A stretch of 64,000 nt of DNA, from assembly GCF_000218685.1 (NCBI RefSeq), contig NW_006763301.1, positions 992,001 to 1,056,000 on the forward strand, read 5' to 3'. How positions within the stretch are numbered: the first letter of the stretch is position 1; every line of letters begins with the position of its first letter. Origin of the DNA: Serpula lacrymans var. lacrymans S7.9. Taxonomy: Eukaryota > Basidiomycota > Agaricomycetes > Boletales > Serpulaceae. A model generated the notes under the pieces. It worked only from the letters and a program-made list of their open reading frames with translations. It searched no databases and was not told where the DNA came from. Position numbers and translations under genes: made by a program. Below, one piece after another: positions 47,201 to 59,550 of this stretch.

Positions 47201-50200
47201 TCATATTGCCCTGCACCCTGTGTGAGTGATGATTCTTTACGTCCAAGAACCACTGGTATGGAATGTTCTGCCTCGATGTGTTGTTCTGACGATTCAACTT
47301 GGAGCTGACCACACACCTCCTTGCCTCTCGATCTCCCATTACCAACTTCTATCGAGCTATGGCAAACATGGCCCTCTTTGCAGCCGCGTCAGTGCCTTCC
47401 CGTCCAATCATCCAATAGTCTGCGCAATTATGTTTATCGAAATCCCAACATACTTCTTGGACGGATGCACACTCACCGGTGTCTTGAGTTTCTCCGTTGC
47501 CCCTATGCAATGCTAATGGGCCGAGCTGTATCTTATCTATAGCACATCCCGTCCCAGTCTCTTCTCGCGATATCATGGACTTCTTTTACGCGCTTGGGCT
47601 CCTGATCATCTAGAACAGTCCAACTTGAAGTCTACCAAGCGCCTACGTTCCGGACGTCCCGAAGCTTCCAAATGCACCCGTTCCCTCCGTGTAGCGTAGC
47701 GCTGCAACATACTTCTACTTCTTCCTCACTTCCATGCTGGACGTGCTTCTTCAGCGCTCCTTGCACGCCGGCGACTCAGGCATCATTGTCAAACCGGCTA
47801 CTTACTTACAGCCTAACCGCACCCAGCCATTATCGCACTGCATTGCACTGCATTCAGGTTTAATCTATCACTCGATTATCTATATCGATGTCTCGGGCCT
47901 TCCAGTCAACTTTCTGATTTGGGTCGTGCGTTATCGATATGATATGGGTGGTCATGGTCATGAGAACATACGCTTTCGTATAACTCTCTTAGCTCTCGCC
48001 TGTCATTCCCAGTCGTTCCTCGGTTCGCGGGATAGCTTGATTCTGTTCTCGCGTGAATATCGAACACTGCATATCGAGGTTGATGATAAAGATGGTAACT
48101 TGAAGTTAGCTCTGACTTGTTTGGAGCCCAAGGTTCCCTGGTTCGTGTTTTAGGTAGATGGGTTTCGCCTCCTGCTGACGGGAGACTGCTGACCCTCTGT
48201 CTGGACGAGATATATTGTTTAGTATCACCCAAGATCTCATACTTCCGATATCATCGTATATGTCTTTCGCTTATTCGCATCGCTTCATATCTATGGTGCT
48301 CAGAAGTCATCCCGCGAGTTTAGGTTTTGTAATCCCGGGCTTCATGGCAAGCTGCCATTCTCGTCCTCGACCAAAATCTCCGTCGGGCATAGAAGTTGGA
48401 AGTCTCCATGGTGGGCCACCACCTGTTCTTGGATCGTCATCTGGCGCCACTTTGTCCAACCCGACATCTCAGGCGCTCCGCTCCATATAATCTGTACCCC
48501 AAGCGTCTCCATTAGCCAAACTCTACACCGCTCCTGCAAATCCCATGCTTCGCGGGACGCCTGGTCGCAATTAGGATCTTAATTGAAGACGCCTGCGGTT
48601 GGCTCGGGTTGGAACAGAGCCTCGTGATATCGCGTCTGCGAGGATGCTGATCCTTCTAATCGCGGTGCTGGGATATCGAGGTGTCGGGGTTATCGTTGAA
48701 ATTCTCGCGATGGTGGTGCCTCCGATATGTGTTGGGATTTACTTTCATGGTCCCCGATGGTGTCGTAAAACTCCACCCGGATCCACATCACATCACATCA
48801 ACTATCGCTATCATTTTTGCACGTGGAGTCAGCGGAGGCTGCTACAAACGGTGCGTGTGGTGGATGCTGACTCCGCTGGATACTATTCCGTGACCACTCA
48901 CAAACTTTATGCATTGCTATGACGGTGCGTGGAGACTGGCACTGTCAGGCCACTGCGCCTCACTTTCTTTGGTTGACCAAGGTCTTCTAGCGTTATGACA
49001 CCACATTCCAACTTGGGGCTCGCCCTTATGGGTATTGGGAGAGCATTCGAGCGGCACAATGTCATTGTTCAGTGACATCACAGAAGACGTAGCCTTGTTT
49101 CTTTGGAATAGTTACGTTCTGCTCGGCCTAGATTTGGAGATGACGGTGACGATGAAGCAGAAAAAACTTTGAATCGGCTGTAGTAGGTTTGGTCCAGAGA
49201 TCGACACTTTCTAGAAGGTGCAGGATATCCTTCGTAGCTCGTCATATTGGGGGAACATCACTGCTGTCTTCATACCATGACATCGGTGGGTGTCATACTT
49301 CGACAGCTCCAGCCCACTGGGTAGTGAAGTAACGGGAAGCAACGCCGTGTAAAAGCACCAACGTCATGACATACGTAGTGTCAAGGCTGCATGGTTCTCG
49401 ATGCAGGAACTCCTCGCGGCCCATATCTCCCATCATATGTTCATTGTTCATGAAAAAGGTAACATACGGATGCAAGTTGGAGTTCTTCGAACATGGAGCA
49501 GAGTAATCTAGGCGATGATGTCACAGGCCTGGTAGGATATGCAGGTAACTCGTGATCACGACTTCGCTGAACAGTGTGCTTCGGGTGAGAGCATGATGTA
49601 GGTGGCGTTCAGTCCCACCTGAAGGTAGTAGCATGTGAAACCGGAGACAGTGTGCTGTATCAATATCCCGACGAAATCCAGATAGAGATGACAATTTAAC
49701 GTTGTTTAGCGCTATGAGCAACCCGCCGGGATGAGAGTAGCATTGCAAATATCTGCCAGGTCCCGATCTGTCGAAGACGACAAGCTCGAGATATCGATCG
49801 CGAGGGTACCTGGTAAGTTGCATCGCCGTAGGTGCCTTGGACGCGTTTCATGGGCTGTACGATCCCGAAACTAGATACATCTAGAATAGATAATGCTGGA
49901 TATCGATGGCGACGTCGATCGACTTGTTGGGAAGGACAGGCGTCATCGTAGATAAATCTAGAGTTTTACTCCACAGCCTTCTTTCAGACAACCCTTGTAG
50001 TTGCCAGTATAGGGCTACTGAGAGCACGGATAACATAGTGGGATGATTGGTGTTTTCTGAGATGGGCCATGGGCTGGCAGTGTGGCAGCCGTGTGCTAGG
50101 AAACATACCCATTAACTCGCAGCAAAATCCGTTCAGTCAAGAATACACAACGTTCTTTGGTCTGCGCTTACCACGGTGCCATAGCTATCTCGGTGTCAGT

Positions 50201-53200
50201 CCGTATTCAGATTATTGACATTTCGCAACATCCATGAAGTCCATCAATTTGAAGTTCCCATTCGTTTAAACCTCATATCTCCGAGTGGGTGACATTTCTC
50301 TTTTGCTGCTTTACACCCGTAAAAAAGTTCTGACGGGATGATTGGGATCAAATGTTGGACAGACATACATAACTTGAAGCAGCTTGGAATCACCGAAGGC
50401 GCAACCACAACAGCAGTAACTTGAATTTAGTGACCGCGCTAAAGGAGAAATACTGTGAATGGTGTTGGAAGGACAGATGGGAATGGCGGACGGGTCCGTG
50501 CGCGCGTCACATCGTCTTGTACGTACATTCCTTCTTGACATGCTTCAAGTCGGTACACCACCGAAATATATTTCTTCTCATCGCCTATGCTGGAGAACAG
50601 GAGTGCCAATATGCTGTATCGCCATACGGTGGCGAAACCAGATGGGCGGCGTTCAAGGAAATATACAAGATGTGATCTAACAATCAGATATGACTTCCCT
50701 GCACACGTCGTTGTATTCAACCTGCCAGCAAACCTTTTTTCTGTCATCTTCGTCTCTGCCATCCCGGCTATCACACAACCGTGAGGTTTATAGTCGACGG
50801 GGTTCGATAACAGGATGCACGATGCTGTCACCATCAGCCCGGTATGGCGTGCAGGATATAGAAATTTATTAATAAGAACCAGGGCATTCCGGTGAGTAAA
50901 ACACCATTCTGGTGTCCAGCTCAGCGGCAATTTTTCAGACGTAAAATGAATGCCTGTATTATTACAGTACGTGTCATTATCTTTACCCGGTCGCATCACT
51001 GTCAGGATTCTTCCGTCGTCTTTCAATTGCAATCCGCACCGCGTTCACCGTACAACGCTCTTTTGCAACGATGATCTGAACCCTCAAATCCTGGACCTAT
51101 CGACAGCATGCATCCGTAGGAATAAAGATGAATAATGGCCAATCGCGAAGCATGTGTGTAAAGTGTCCTCATTGTCGAAGGACGCGCGGGCTCGGACTTT
51201 TAGGCTAACTGCGTCTCGGCGTACTTTCAAGTTCGTCATCAGCTTGACAGACGGAATTCGTTAGATCGCCGAATGCTCATCTGGAAGATTTCGCTTTCAT
51301 AGGTAGCTCCAAGGAATACATTTGCATTGCGGCGTTGCAAGTAATCTCCAAAGATAATTGCAGCATCATCTGTGAAATCTATGAACAGTATAGATTATCC
51401 GGATGGGACGCCCCCTCGAACTGGATTCAACACGCTTTGACCGCGTTTTTGAGCAACCTGTCCACTTGAACTCTCAAGCACCGCCTGTACTCTCGAAGGA
51501 GCTACAACGAATTCTACTCTGGTTCTACCGAGTAGGCCCCGCACGGTAGCAGTATTCGCACCCGCACGTAACTGCTGCAGCCTTGCTATGTGCATTGCAA
51601 TATGACCACAGTGATGGAAGGCTTCCAACTTCTATTCACATGTTCCTGTCGAGTTATGAAAACCTCAGTTTGCACTATTATCACAAAATGCAAGTCTTCT
51701 GTACATGCGCATCAGGTCCCTGGAGAAAACCAGCAAGGGATTCTTTCAATCCGTTTTTCCCTTACACGGGTCTCCGCTCTCCATTCACACCAGGTGCAAA
51801 CCGTGAGTTTTCAGCTTCTCGTTCCCTTTGCGTATGGTTGAATTTTGCTGTGCCGCTAGGGTACCATGTTGGTAAGGTGTGGGGAGGTGACACTGCAATC
51901 GCAACAGCCTCCCCTTCTTAGCCTGACTCCCCATGTTGAAATTATAGCAAAGCCCTGCTTGCTTCTACTGCTACTGCTATCCAACCGTGAGAGCCTACGC
52001 GCTCTGCACACCTGTTCAATACCTTGTGGGGCTGATTCACCGGTTTTCAAGACGCCCAGACACATTTCTTATCAACAGATCGCATCTCGACGTCTATCGG
52101 TCGTTATATGAAAGGTCGATCTTCGTTTGTTGTTCTTTCGCACAAACATGCTTTGCCCACAATGGACAGCACGTTGTGTAACTGAAAGGTACTATCATCT
52201 CGATTTTAATGATGAATAGATAAGATAAATGACGACTCTGTATCCCCAACAGAATTAATTTTCTGCGATCGCGTTTGCAGCACGTGCCCATGCAAGGTTA
52301 TCAATTCTGCAGTCACAGTAAGAGATTACCGAGCTGCGTACACTGCCCCATCTCAAAATTGTCACCATTCTGATCTTGAACTCCCATCGTTTAACGATCG
52401 ATTCGCTCATAACCTGTTCGGATCTGTGCGAGAAGCGTTCATTCACAAAACCTTCAGTGTTATAGTAGGACAAATTGAAATACGAACACGAAATCGCAAA
52501 CCTTGTCATATTCTGTTTATGTCCACCTCGAGGCATCCTCATGACCGCGCTCACACACTTCTTGCTTTGGGCCTTGTAGGCCTGCCTTTGTCTCAAAACT
52601 TTTTCATTTCGCATATGGACGCACAATGCAAGGACCAGAGTGCTGTACGGTGTCTTCATGGTTGTTTTCATATCTATCCACGCAGATCTAGTCGATGACA
52701 CTTCACATCTGATATCGCACACAAGAATGAATCGATAGGGACTCTTATTAGGTGGCGCCCCGCGTTACATGTTATCACCTCAAGGCGTCCAGCAGCCTGT
52801 TATACGAGTCCCAAATCTGAACAATCGTGATGGAATTCTTGGTTGCTTTGTTTTCACTTCACCATATATGTCTACGATACTGTCCCTTTCTGCGCTGTAG
52901 GGGTAATGTTACGGATAGTGATATACTGATAGTGGAGTATGGCTACGGTTCATATGCCAATACCAACATTGTGCTCAGAGTGGCACGGAAATAGGGTGCA
53001 CTGATGGTGAGCCACTGAGCATGTTTTCTTGGGTGCTCCGAGGACGAAGCCAAGCCTGAGGCAGAAAGGCAGAACGAGCAAGAAGGCCTCGAGGATTGGA
53101 AAAACTATAGTGCGGCGTTGTTAATACGGTCACAGCGACGAAAATACAGATGATTCCATTCCATGTCTTGTCTTAGACTGAGACAAATCGAATTATGAAC

Positions 53201-54160
53201 TCCTATTCATTATGTCGATGGCGAATATCAAGAAGTAATTTACTAGAATGTTATTAGAATGGAACTTGGAATCAGATAAGATATGGACGGATCTTGACAC
53301 CATGCTCAAACAGCTTGCGTTAGAAGACTTCAAAGGGTCGACTGAGAGGAAGTCTTAATCAAGAAGTAGGAGTTCAGGGTGGGGACAAAGGAGAAGGTTC
53401 AGGATTCAGGGGACCATGAAAGGGCCCGAAGTCACTCCAAGCAGGCAACATGTCTTGATGGACTGGGTTATGGGCCAACGGAGCTCACAAAGAAGAAGAA
53501 AATAGATATCCGCAGGGGTGAAATAATAGCTCACGCATGCCCGTGGGGTATATGAACTCACGATCGCCTCCTACCTTTCTGGTGAATTCACGCAAGTTGG
53601 ACTGTACAAAGACAGGCTCGGACCATGTAGCCAAGATAGGCGGCACTAGAGTGATTGTACTGAAAAGAAAAGGAAAATCCTTTGGACTGTTCAGAAATAG
53701 AACGCAGAGATCCTAATCGTAGCTTACTCGTCACATCGGGGCAATTTTGAAATCACATCGTGTCTAGCTTGAGTTTGCATGTCTTCAAGGCCGTTTGTTG
53801 TTCAAGTTATACATGCTTTCGTTCGTTATTAAACTTCAAGAGACGCGAAGACGGGTTGGAGCAACATAATCCTGGGTCTTTGTCTCTTGAAGGTCGATAC
53901 TAAAACCGTGCAATCTCATTGTCAATTTATAATCAATTAAATCACTGATACCTTGCATGATATTGGTTGTGATTGTAGTCGAAGAAACGTTGAGATGGGC
54001 CTGAGATAGATGTAGTTGGCGGAAAGCGCAACCGTGACTTGAAAGGCCGCGTGGCCGACTCTTTGTGCTCTCAATGCTTTACATGTAACTTCATCCACCT
54101 CTATTACACCTATACCACCCAGAGCATTTATCGCATTGTTAATCATAAGGCTGAAGAAAT
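41293..54160. other. Gene-poor interval, about 12.9 kb
   Basis: The sequence just after the gap (41300-41760) is pyrimidine-rich and open in several frames, which is compositional. Through the rest, frames rarely exceed 100-200 codons, many open with GTG or TTG, and none shows a domain or joins neighbours in phase. The longest is a minus-strand frame at 50439-51032 (197 codons, opening with TTG), without recognisable content. Minus-strand frames at 49521-49823 and 48342-48539 look slightly more protein-like but are unsupported. A G-rich run lies at 45294-45310. No tRNA B-box with a matching acceptor stem was found. Confidence 0.45.
45294..45310 (+). repeat. G-rich homopolymer run
   Basis: Six G, one T, then ten G. 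It is the second long G tract of the window and lies in the gene-poor interval. Confidence 0.85.
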
Positions 54161-55367
54161 ATGAAGAAAAAGGTTTGAACACTGTATGCGTATTGTAGGG
54201 TCGTCTGACTTCCCTTCGAAACAAAGGTTCTGCTCATGGGTGCTTCAGGGAGCGGAAAAACATCCATGCGTTCCATGATATTGTAAGTAAGTCTGCGTGT
54301 TGTTGCATGACCTCTGAATCTAAAGGTTTTTAAAGCTCTAATAACCCAGCTTCTCTCACCTCTCGCTTGGGGGCTACCATCGATGTCGAGCAGAACCATG
54401 TTCGTTTCCTTGGTGATCTCATCCTCAACTTATGGGATTGTGGCGGTCAAGATGCATTCATGGATTCATATTTGACTACACAACGATCGACCATATTCTC
54501 GCATGTCGGTGTGATGATTTACGTGTTTGACGTCGAGATGCGGGAGCCTGAGATGAGCAAAGATCTTGACTACTATCAAGAATGCTTGGGGAGTCTGGCG
54601 CAGTTTAGTAAAGACGCGAGTGTATTCTTGTTGGTTCATAAAATGGATCTGGTGAGAGAAGGGGAAAGGGCTGCCATCTTGCTAAAGAAGACAAAGGAAT
54701 TGGAGAAGGAAAGTCGTGATGTTAGCGTCAAAGTGTTTGGAACAAGCATCTACGATGAAACGTTGTACAAGGTATCAGTCCTTTTTCTCCCAACCACCTT
54801 GAATCTGACTTACACATACTGCCTTCGCAACTCGTCATTTCACGTAGGCTTGGTCGAATATAGTAAACACTCTGATCCCCAATGCTCAAAATCTCTCGAA
54901 ACACCTGCGCAAATTTGCCGACGCATGTAGTGCTACCGAAGTCATCCTTTTTGAACGTACCACTTTCCTCGTCATTGCTACCTCGTCTAATCCTGATTCT
55001 TCCGACTCTTTCCCTCCCGACACGGTTGCAACGCACGCGCTAGATCCCAAGCGTTATGAACGTACCTCAGAGTTGATCAAGGCTTTCAAACAATCGTGCT
55101 CGCGGCTGCGTGAAGAATTTCACTCGCTTGAGATGGAGCTTTCCGAGTTTACGGCTGTCCTGGATGAGATGACCAAAAATACCTATGTGTTGGTCGTGGT
55201 GCATAACCCTATTGTTGGTGCGTATACATACTCAATCCACTTGGACCTCGTTGTTTCGGCTTTGAACTAACAGGATAAATTGCATAGAAACGGCTGCCAT
55301 AAAGATGAACATTCGAATGGCGCGCCGGAAGTTTGAGGAACTACAAGGAGACAGTCTCGTTTCGTGA
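54161..55367 (+). CDS. GTR1: Rag-family GTPase GTR1 (RagA/B type)
   Basis: Gtr1 pairs with Gtr2 on the vacuole/lysosome and signals amino-acid sufficiency to TORC1. Exons: 54161-54172, 54227-54282, 54336-54771, 54848-55217, 55288-55367 (954 bases, 317 aa). The first exon codes only MKKK and joins to VLLMGASGSGKTSMRSMIF (P-loop). Switch regions follow (LTSRLGATIDVEQNHVRFLG), then LNLWDCGGQDAFMDSYLTTQ (G3 with the Rag-type CGGQD) and the base-recognition HKMDL (the NKxD position). VFGTSIYDETLYKAWS precedes the C-terminal roadblock-like Gtr domain, which contains FERTTFLVIATSS, FKQSCSRLREEFHSLEM and a conserved C-terminal helix (MARRKFEELQGDSLVS). The length is normal for RagA/Gtr1. The stop is followed by a convergent tyrosinase gene. 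Confidence 0.95.
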
Positions 55368-56581
55368 ATAGCGAACCAACTATGCTTTGTCGTACGACGC
55401 CCCTTCTTTGCCTTCCTATGATCCTATTTTATTCACATTCACACAAACCTTTCACTGATCATTCTCATTGTAAAACAATATCCTACATCATTAGTGAGTC
55501 ATTAGCATTGTTTCGACTTCGCTTTCTTCACTCTTTGTTCAGTGATGTTTTCACCTCGCACACCCGTTCGCATTGTATAACTAATAGAGTGGCTTCACGT
55601 TCTTACAGATATATATTTCTGGACATCATTTATAGACCATGTGCTCCTCGACATACTATATACAAAGGCGTGGAATGATAATGTAATTTTTTGCACAAGA
55701 ACATGAACATGGTGAGCAATGAACGACTCGGAGCGACTGATATCTACTGCGTCTGAATTCCTCCAGGATTTGTGGCCTGGACGGATACTCTCACAGCAAC
55801 AACGACCTTATTCAAGCCGTATCGACGGACTAAAGCATTCGTTAGATGTAAAGTGAAATGGCATAGTGGTCATAAATACAATTTCATGGACTGAGCTAAG
55901 TAAGTGACACTTTGATCAAGCATAGCTCGGAGTCTGTTTTGATTTGAAAGTGAGCAATGGTAATATTGTTGGCCTATATAAATTACTAGCCATACTGACA
56001 GTATACCGTCCTGCAGCTGGACCCACCATCGGTAATGTCAAAATCGAGCCTTATGAGGCTGAAGAAACACCAGGCTAGGTGACACCATTCAAGTTCCATA
56101 ACTAACATCATCATTTCGGTTCCGTTCCGCTGCTATGTCACTTTCTCTTCAAGGTTTTATTTCTACATAGGGTTCTAAAGAACTGAAATTTGGACTGACT
56201 GACGAACTTCCAAAGTTAGCTTTACTGACTAGTGAGTTATTCAGCTTCTCCCAGCAACACTGGCAGTTGTGAAGTGACAGGAACATGTCCTTCCCGTGAT
56301 GCAACTTGTGTTTCCCTTTGACTCAAGCCAATGACTCAGTAGAATTGATATAACAATGGTACTATTGTACGATTTTCGGTCAAGAAACCACAGTTTCGCA
56401 ATACCCTGGTAAGCAGCTGACACACCAGACCAAGAAATACAGGCCATACATGAGACTAACACCATCTTCGCAGCCAAAAAAGATTCTTCGACATAACAGC
56501 AAATATTGTTCGTAACACTCATCAACTCTATCGTACAAGTTATAACACGACCTTGATTTGCAGACGTATCTTGAAGTTTGT
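55368..56581. other. Intergenic region between convergent GTR1 and tyrosinase
   Basis: About 1.2 kb with no assignable gene on the current models. The minus-strand frame 56241-56618 (125 codons) overlaps the end of the tyrosinase model and contains a hydrophobic stretch (ESFLAAKMVLVSCMACISWS). It could be an alternative last exon if the final tyrosinase acceptor is used differently. Confidence 0.35.
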
Positions 56582-59464
56582 TCATTCCAGACGAGAGTCC
56601 TCGTGCGTGGCCAGCCACCCATGCTTAAGAACAAAATAAATGAGCCCGTCATTGACAAAGAGCAAAGCTTTAGCTTACGCTGAAAAGATTACCATGGTGC
56701 TTGGGGTCTATCATGTAAACTGGATTTCCTGCACGTTCCGCGATCGCAGTAGACAAAAGCGAGATATCGACGGGAGTCACTCTGGCGGATGTTAACCTGC
56801 CAACTGGTATATCATCATCGCCACCCCTTGCGACAGCGAGTTTCTGGCCTATAGAGTCGACAAGTACTCCAGTTAAACCTTTCTTTATGATCTCCAAGAT
56901 GGCTTTGAAGGATCCTGTAGTCGGTACGAGACTAATGATCTTTTCTAACAAGGTATCAGGTATAGGAATGACTCCACGGATAACTGAACGGGAAGCACGT
57001 CGAGAAGCGCACCCTGCGCAGGGCGAATGGTCTGCTCACGCAAAGACAGATACCGAACCGATGTACTCTTCACCTCCAGAGAGGGTTTTGTACGCTAGCT
57101 GGAAGCTGTATGACCTATTGTAAGCATGTTCTAAGAGTCTGACTTGAATGACGAAAGACCGATATTGTCGTATTATTTCATAACCGTCAGGAATGCCAGC
57201 AGGCATCTTTCCGGGAAATGGAAATGATGGGTGCGTTCGCCCGCCTCGTCTTGCGGACTCTGCAGGGTTGAAACCATAGTACTTTGCTATTCTATACCTT
57301 CCCGCAGTACGGCTCGCTTCATTGGCGGGTAGGTCGACTTTGATGCCTTCGAACTCCGGATAAGAGTAATCCGTGGCAAATCAGGCTTAGACGACCACAG
57401 AAATACAGAGATTAGACAGTACACTTGGGGTGGAAGCCCGGAGTCGTCGGATCCAGAAAGCGTGTTTGCTTAGACGTCCAATACTCTCCATTTTCGGTCC
57501 TGAAGGGAGCTAGATTTCCTTCTGGAAGAATTTGCTCGTTGTACACTTGATGATAAGTACCCCCATCCTGTGCCGCCTGAAGTTGAGTTTCTTTCATAAG
57601 TTCTGGACAAGCTACTTACCAGGGACCAGGGGTAAATTTCGCCATCGTAAGTATAACCGTCTTGCATCCAGTGCTTAATGTAGCACCATTCCCATAAAGA
57701 GACTGGATTCCACCGCAGAATCAGGACCGAGTTACATCAAGTAGACGATAATATTACGCACATAATCTGTCAACGTTACAGTGATGAACTGCGAAGAATG
57801 AGTACTAGTAGAAAGGTAGCAGAATACAAGTTGAGTCCAGCTCACGGAAGAAGATAGGATCAAAAGCCGCCTGATGCAAATTTCAGTCATATCTTGATTT
57901 TGAACGATGTTAACAAACTTACGTAGTCTGGATCACTCTAGAGCGTGTACCATATGATATCAGAGAGGGAAGGCTTAACAAAAAAGGAAGTTACTGACCA
58001 TATGCCCGTTTCCGCCCTATACGCAGACGTGCTCAGTATGAATTTTCGAAGTGAAAAGGGAATTATTACGAGATATTGGTGCACGTTATTATGCACACCT
58101 TCGAGCGAGCCTCTGAGAGTCATGTCATTTGCTCTCTTGGATTGCATCACCGTGTTAGAGAACTCATCCCAGCTGAAATTTAATATAACAATCACAACCG
58201 CATGAAAGTCCACAATAGATTGGCTTACGCTTTGGCAGAGTCATCACCTTCGGGAAAGGTGAACAGAAGCGCAATTTTGCGCCTCCAGTCAGGCAAGTTC
58301 TTTTTAAGTTCTCTGCCGTACAGTCAAAATCAGTCCGATGCTTTTGGGATATAGAAGCTAAATCACATTTCAAGAGCCTTTACGTTACTATGTTTTGCAT
58401 CTGGCGAACTTTCTGCATATCGCAAGCTACGACGCCATGTCGAGAAATATGCAACTCCATTCTAGCAGAACATTAACAGCTCGCAATACTAATAAGATAG
58501 AGAACGCACCTCTCGCACCACGTCTTGAAAGTCAGGTGGTATTTCACCAACAAACGGGTAGTAAGAGAGGGGATTCGGAACCTCGATTTCAGAAAAAGAT
58601 CTTCGCGAAATCTTTGTTTTGTTTTCCTTGGTGACGAGTACGTGTCCCGTAAAAATTTTCACTGTATCTTCCTTGAGGATCTGGGGAAGGCCGTTTATAG
58701 CAACATCTTCTGCCGCCCAATCCCAGTATCTGATAAGGGCGTCCTACGTTATATACGCGGCCTGAGTTGTATCAGAAAGAAAAGCGTACGGGAAGCGTAG
58801 CTGCCTCGCAGCCGGGACCCATAAATTCCTTTCGCCAGCGCTGCTTTGCTCGAGCGCTTGAGCCAGTTTTTCAGCTATGGTGCCAATAATTTGCTGTGCG
58901 TTTTCACCACCATCAGTGAGGTGTACGAAAACGATCAAGAGAATATCGTACCTCAAGCAGTAACAAGTATGAACGGTGCCAAGGCGGGAACGACACAGCA
59001 CCGTGGCTATAAGCAGAATGATGAATTTTTGTAGATTAAAAGGCATTATTTAGCTCACCTGCAATATCCTATAATATTGACTATATGTTAGAAAGAATGG
59101 TCACATAACGACGCGCGAACACACCTCCAAATCTAGAAGGAACTGGACCTGTGTCCTTCCTGTCGTTACTATTGAAATCGGCTATTTTCTCAAGTTCTTT
59201 TCTTTTGTCACCGATCCATTCTTGGTAAGGCTTTCCATGGATGCTGGCTATTGCACCAAAAGAACCCGCTGGATTTTCCAGGAACACAGCGGACAGAGGA
59301 CTCTGAGGGTCCGTCAAAGGGCGCTCTTGAATAACAAGAAAGGCGAGGATGAACAATGTGAATTGATAAGGATGGTTTGACTGCAACTCTTGGATAGAAA
59401 GCCGGTCATAATTTGCTCCCGTATCTTTGCGTCCCACAACAGGATAATAATCTGGGTTGCTCAT
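56582..59464 (-). CDS. Tyrosinase / polyphenol oxidase (type-3 copper enzyme)
   Basis: It oxidises monophenols to o-diphenols and then o-quinones, the first steps of melanin formation. Start ATG 59464 (MSNPDYYPVVG), with no signal peptide, as is usual for basidiomycete cytosolic tyrosinases. CuA ligands are SIHGKPYQEW, YCSHGAVSFPPWHRSY (with the Cys two residues before His that forms the thioether bond in fungal enzymes). FPYWDWAAEDV follows. CuB is SLEGVHNNVHQYL, then GGNGHMSDPDYAAFDPIFFL HHCNVDRL. A YSYPEF motif marks the end of the catalytic domain; a C-terminal domain (MLEKIISLVPTTGSFKAILE and KHHGNLFS) is normally cleaved for activation. Two consecutive exons are only 18 and 15 bases (58016-57999, 57937-57923). 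The last exon (HGWLATHEDSRLE, stop 56584-56582) is the least certain part. Confidence 0.92.
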
Positions 59465-59540
59465 GTTAAATGTCTAGAGAATATTTGCTGGATAAGGTGA
59501 GGTGAGGTGGGGGATGAGGGTCCTAACGTTTGTCCAGACT

Positions 59541-59550
59541 TAAATATAAG
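59541..59550 (-). promoter_or_regulatory. TATA-like element upstream of tyrosinase
   Basis: On the minus strand the sequence CTTATATTTA lies about 77-86 bases upstream of the tyrosinase ATG, a plausible distance for a TATA box with a short leader. This is based on sequence and position only. Confidence 0.35.

Noticed and set aside
47672..47863. 63-codon plus-strand ORF ending in CIQV, considered as a prenylated mating pheromone precursor
   Set aside because: The a2 position is Gln rather than aliphatic, the body is Cys/Thr/Ser-rich without a pheromone-like core, and no STE3-type receptor or homeodomain gene is in the window.
50439..51032. 197-codon minus-strand open frame in the gene-poor interval
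   Set aside because: Begins with TTG, no domain, signal or coiled coil; the plus strand is also open in places. Kept only as a note.
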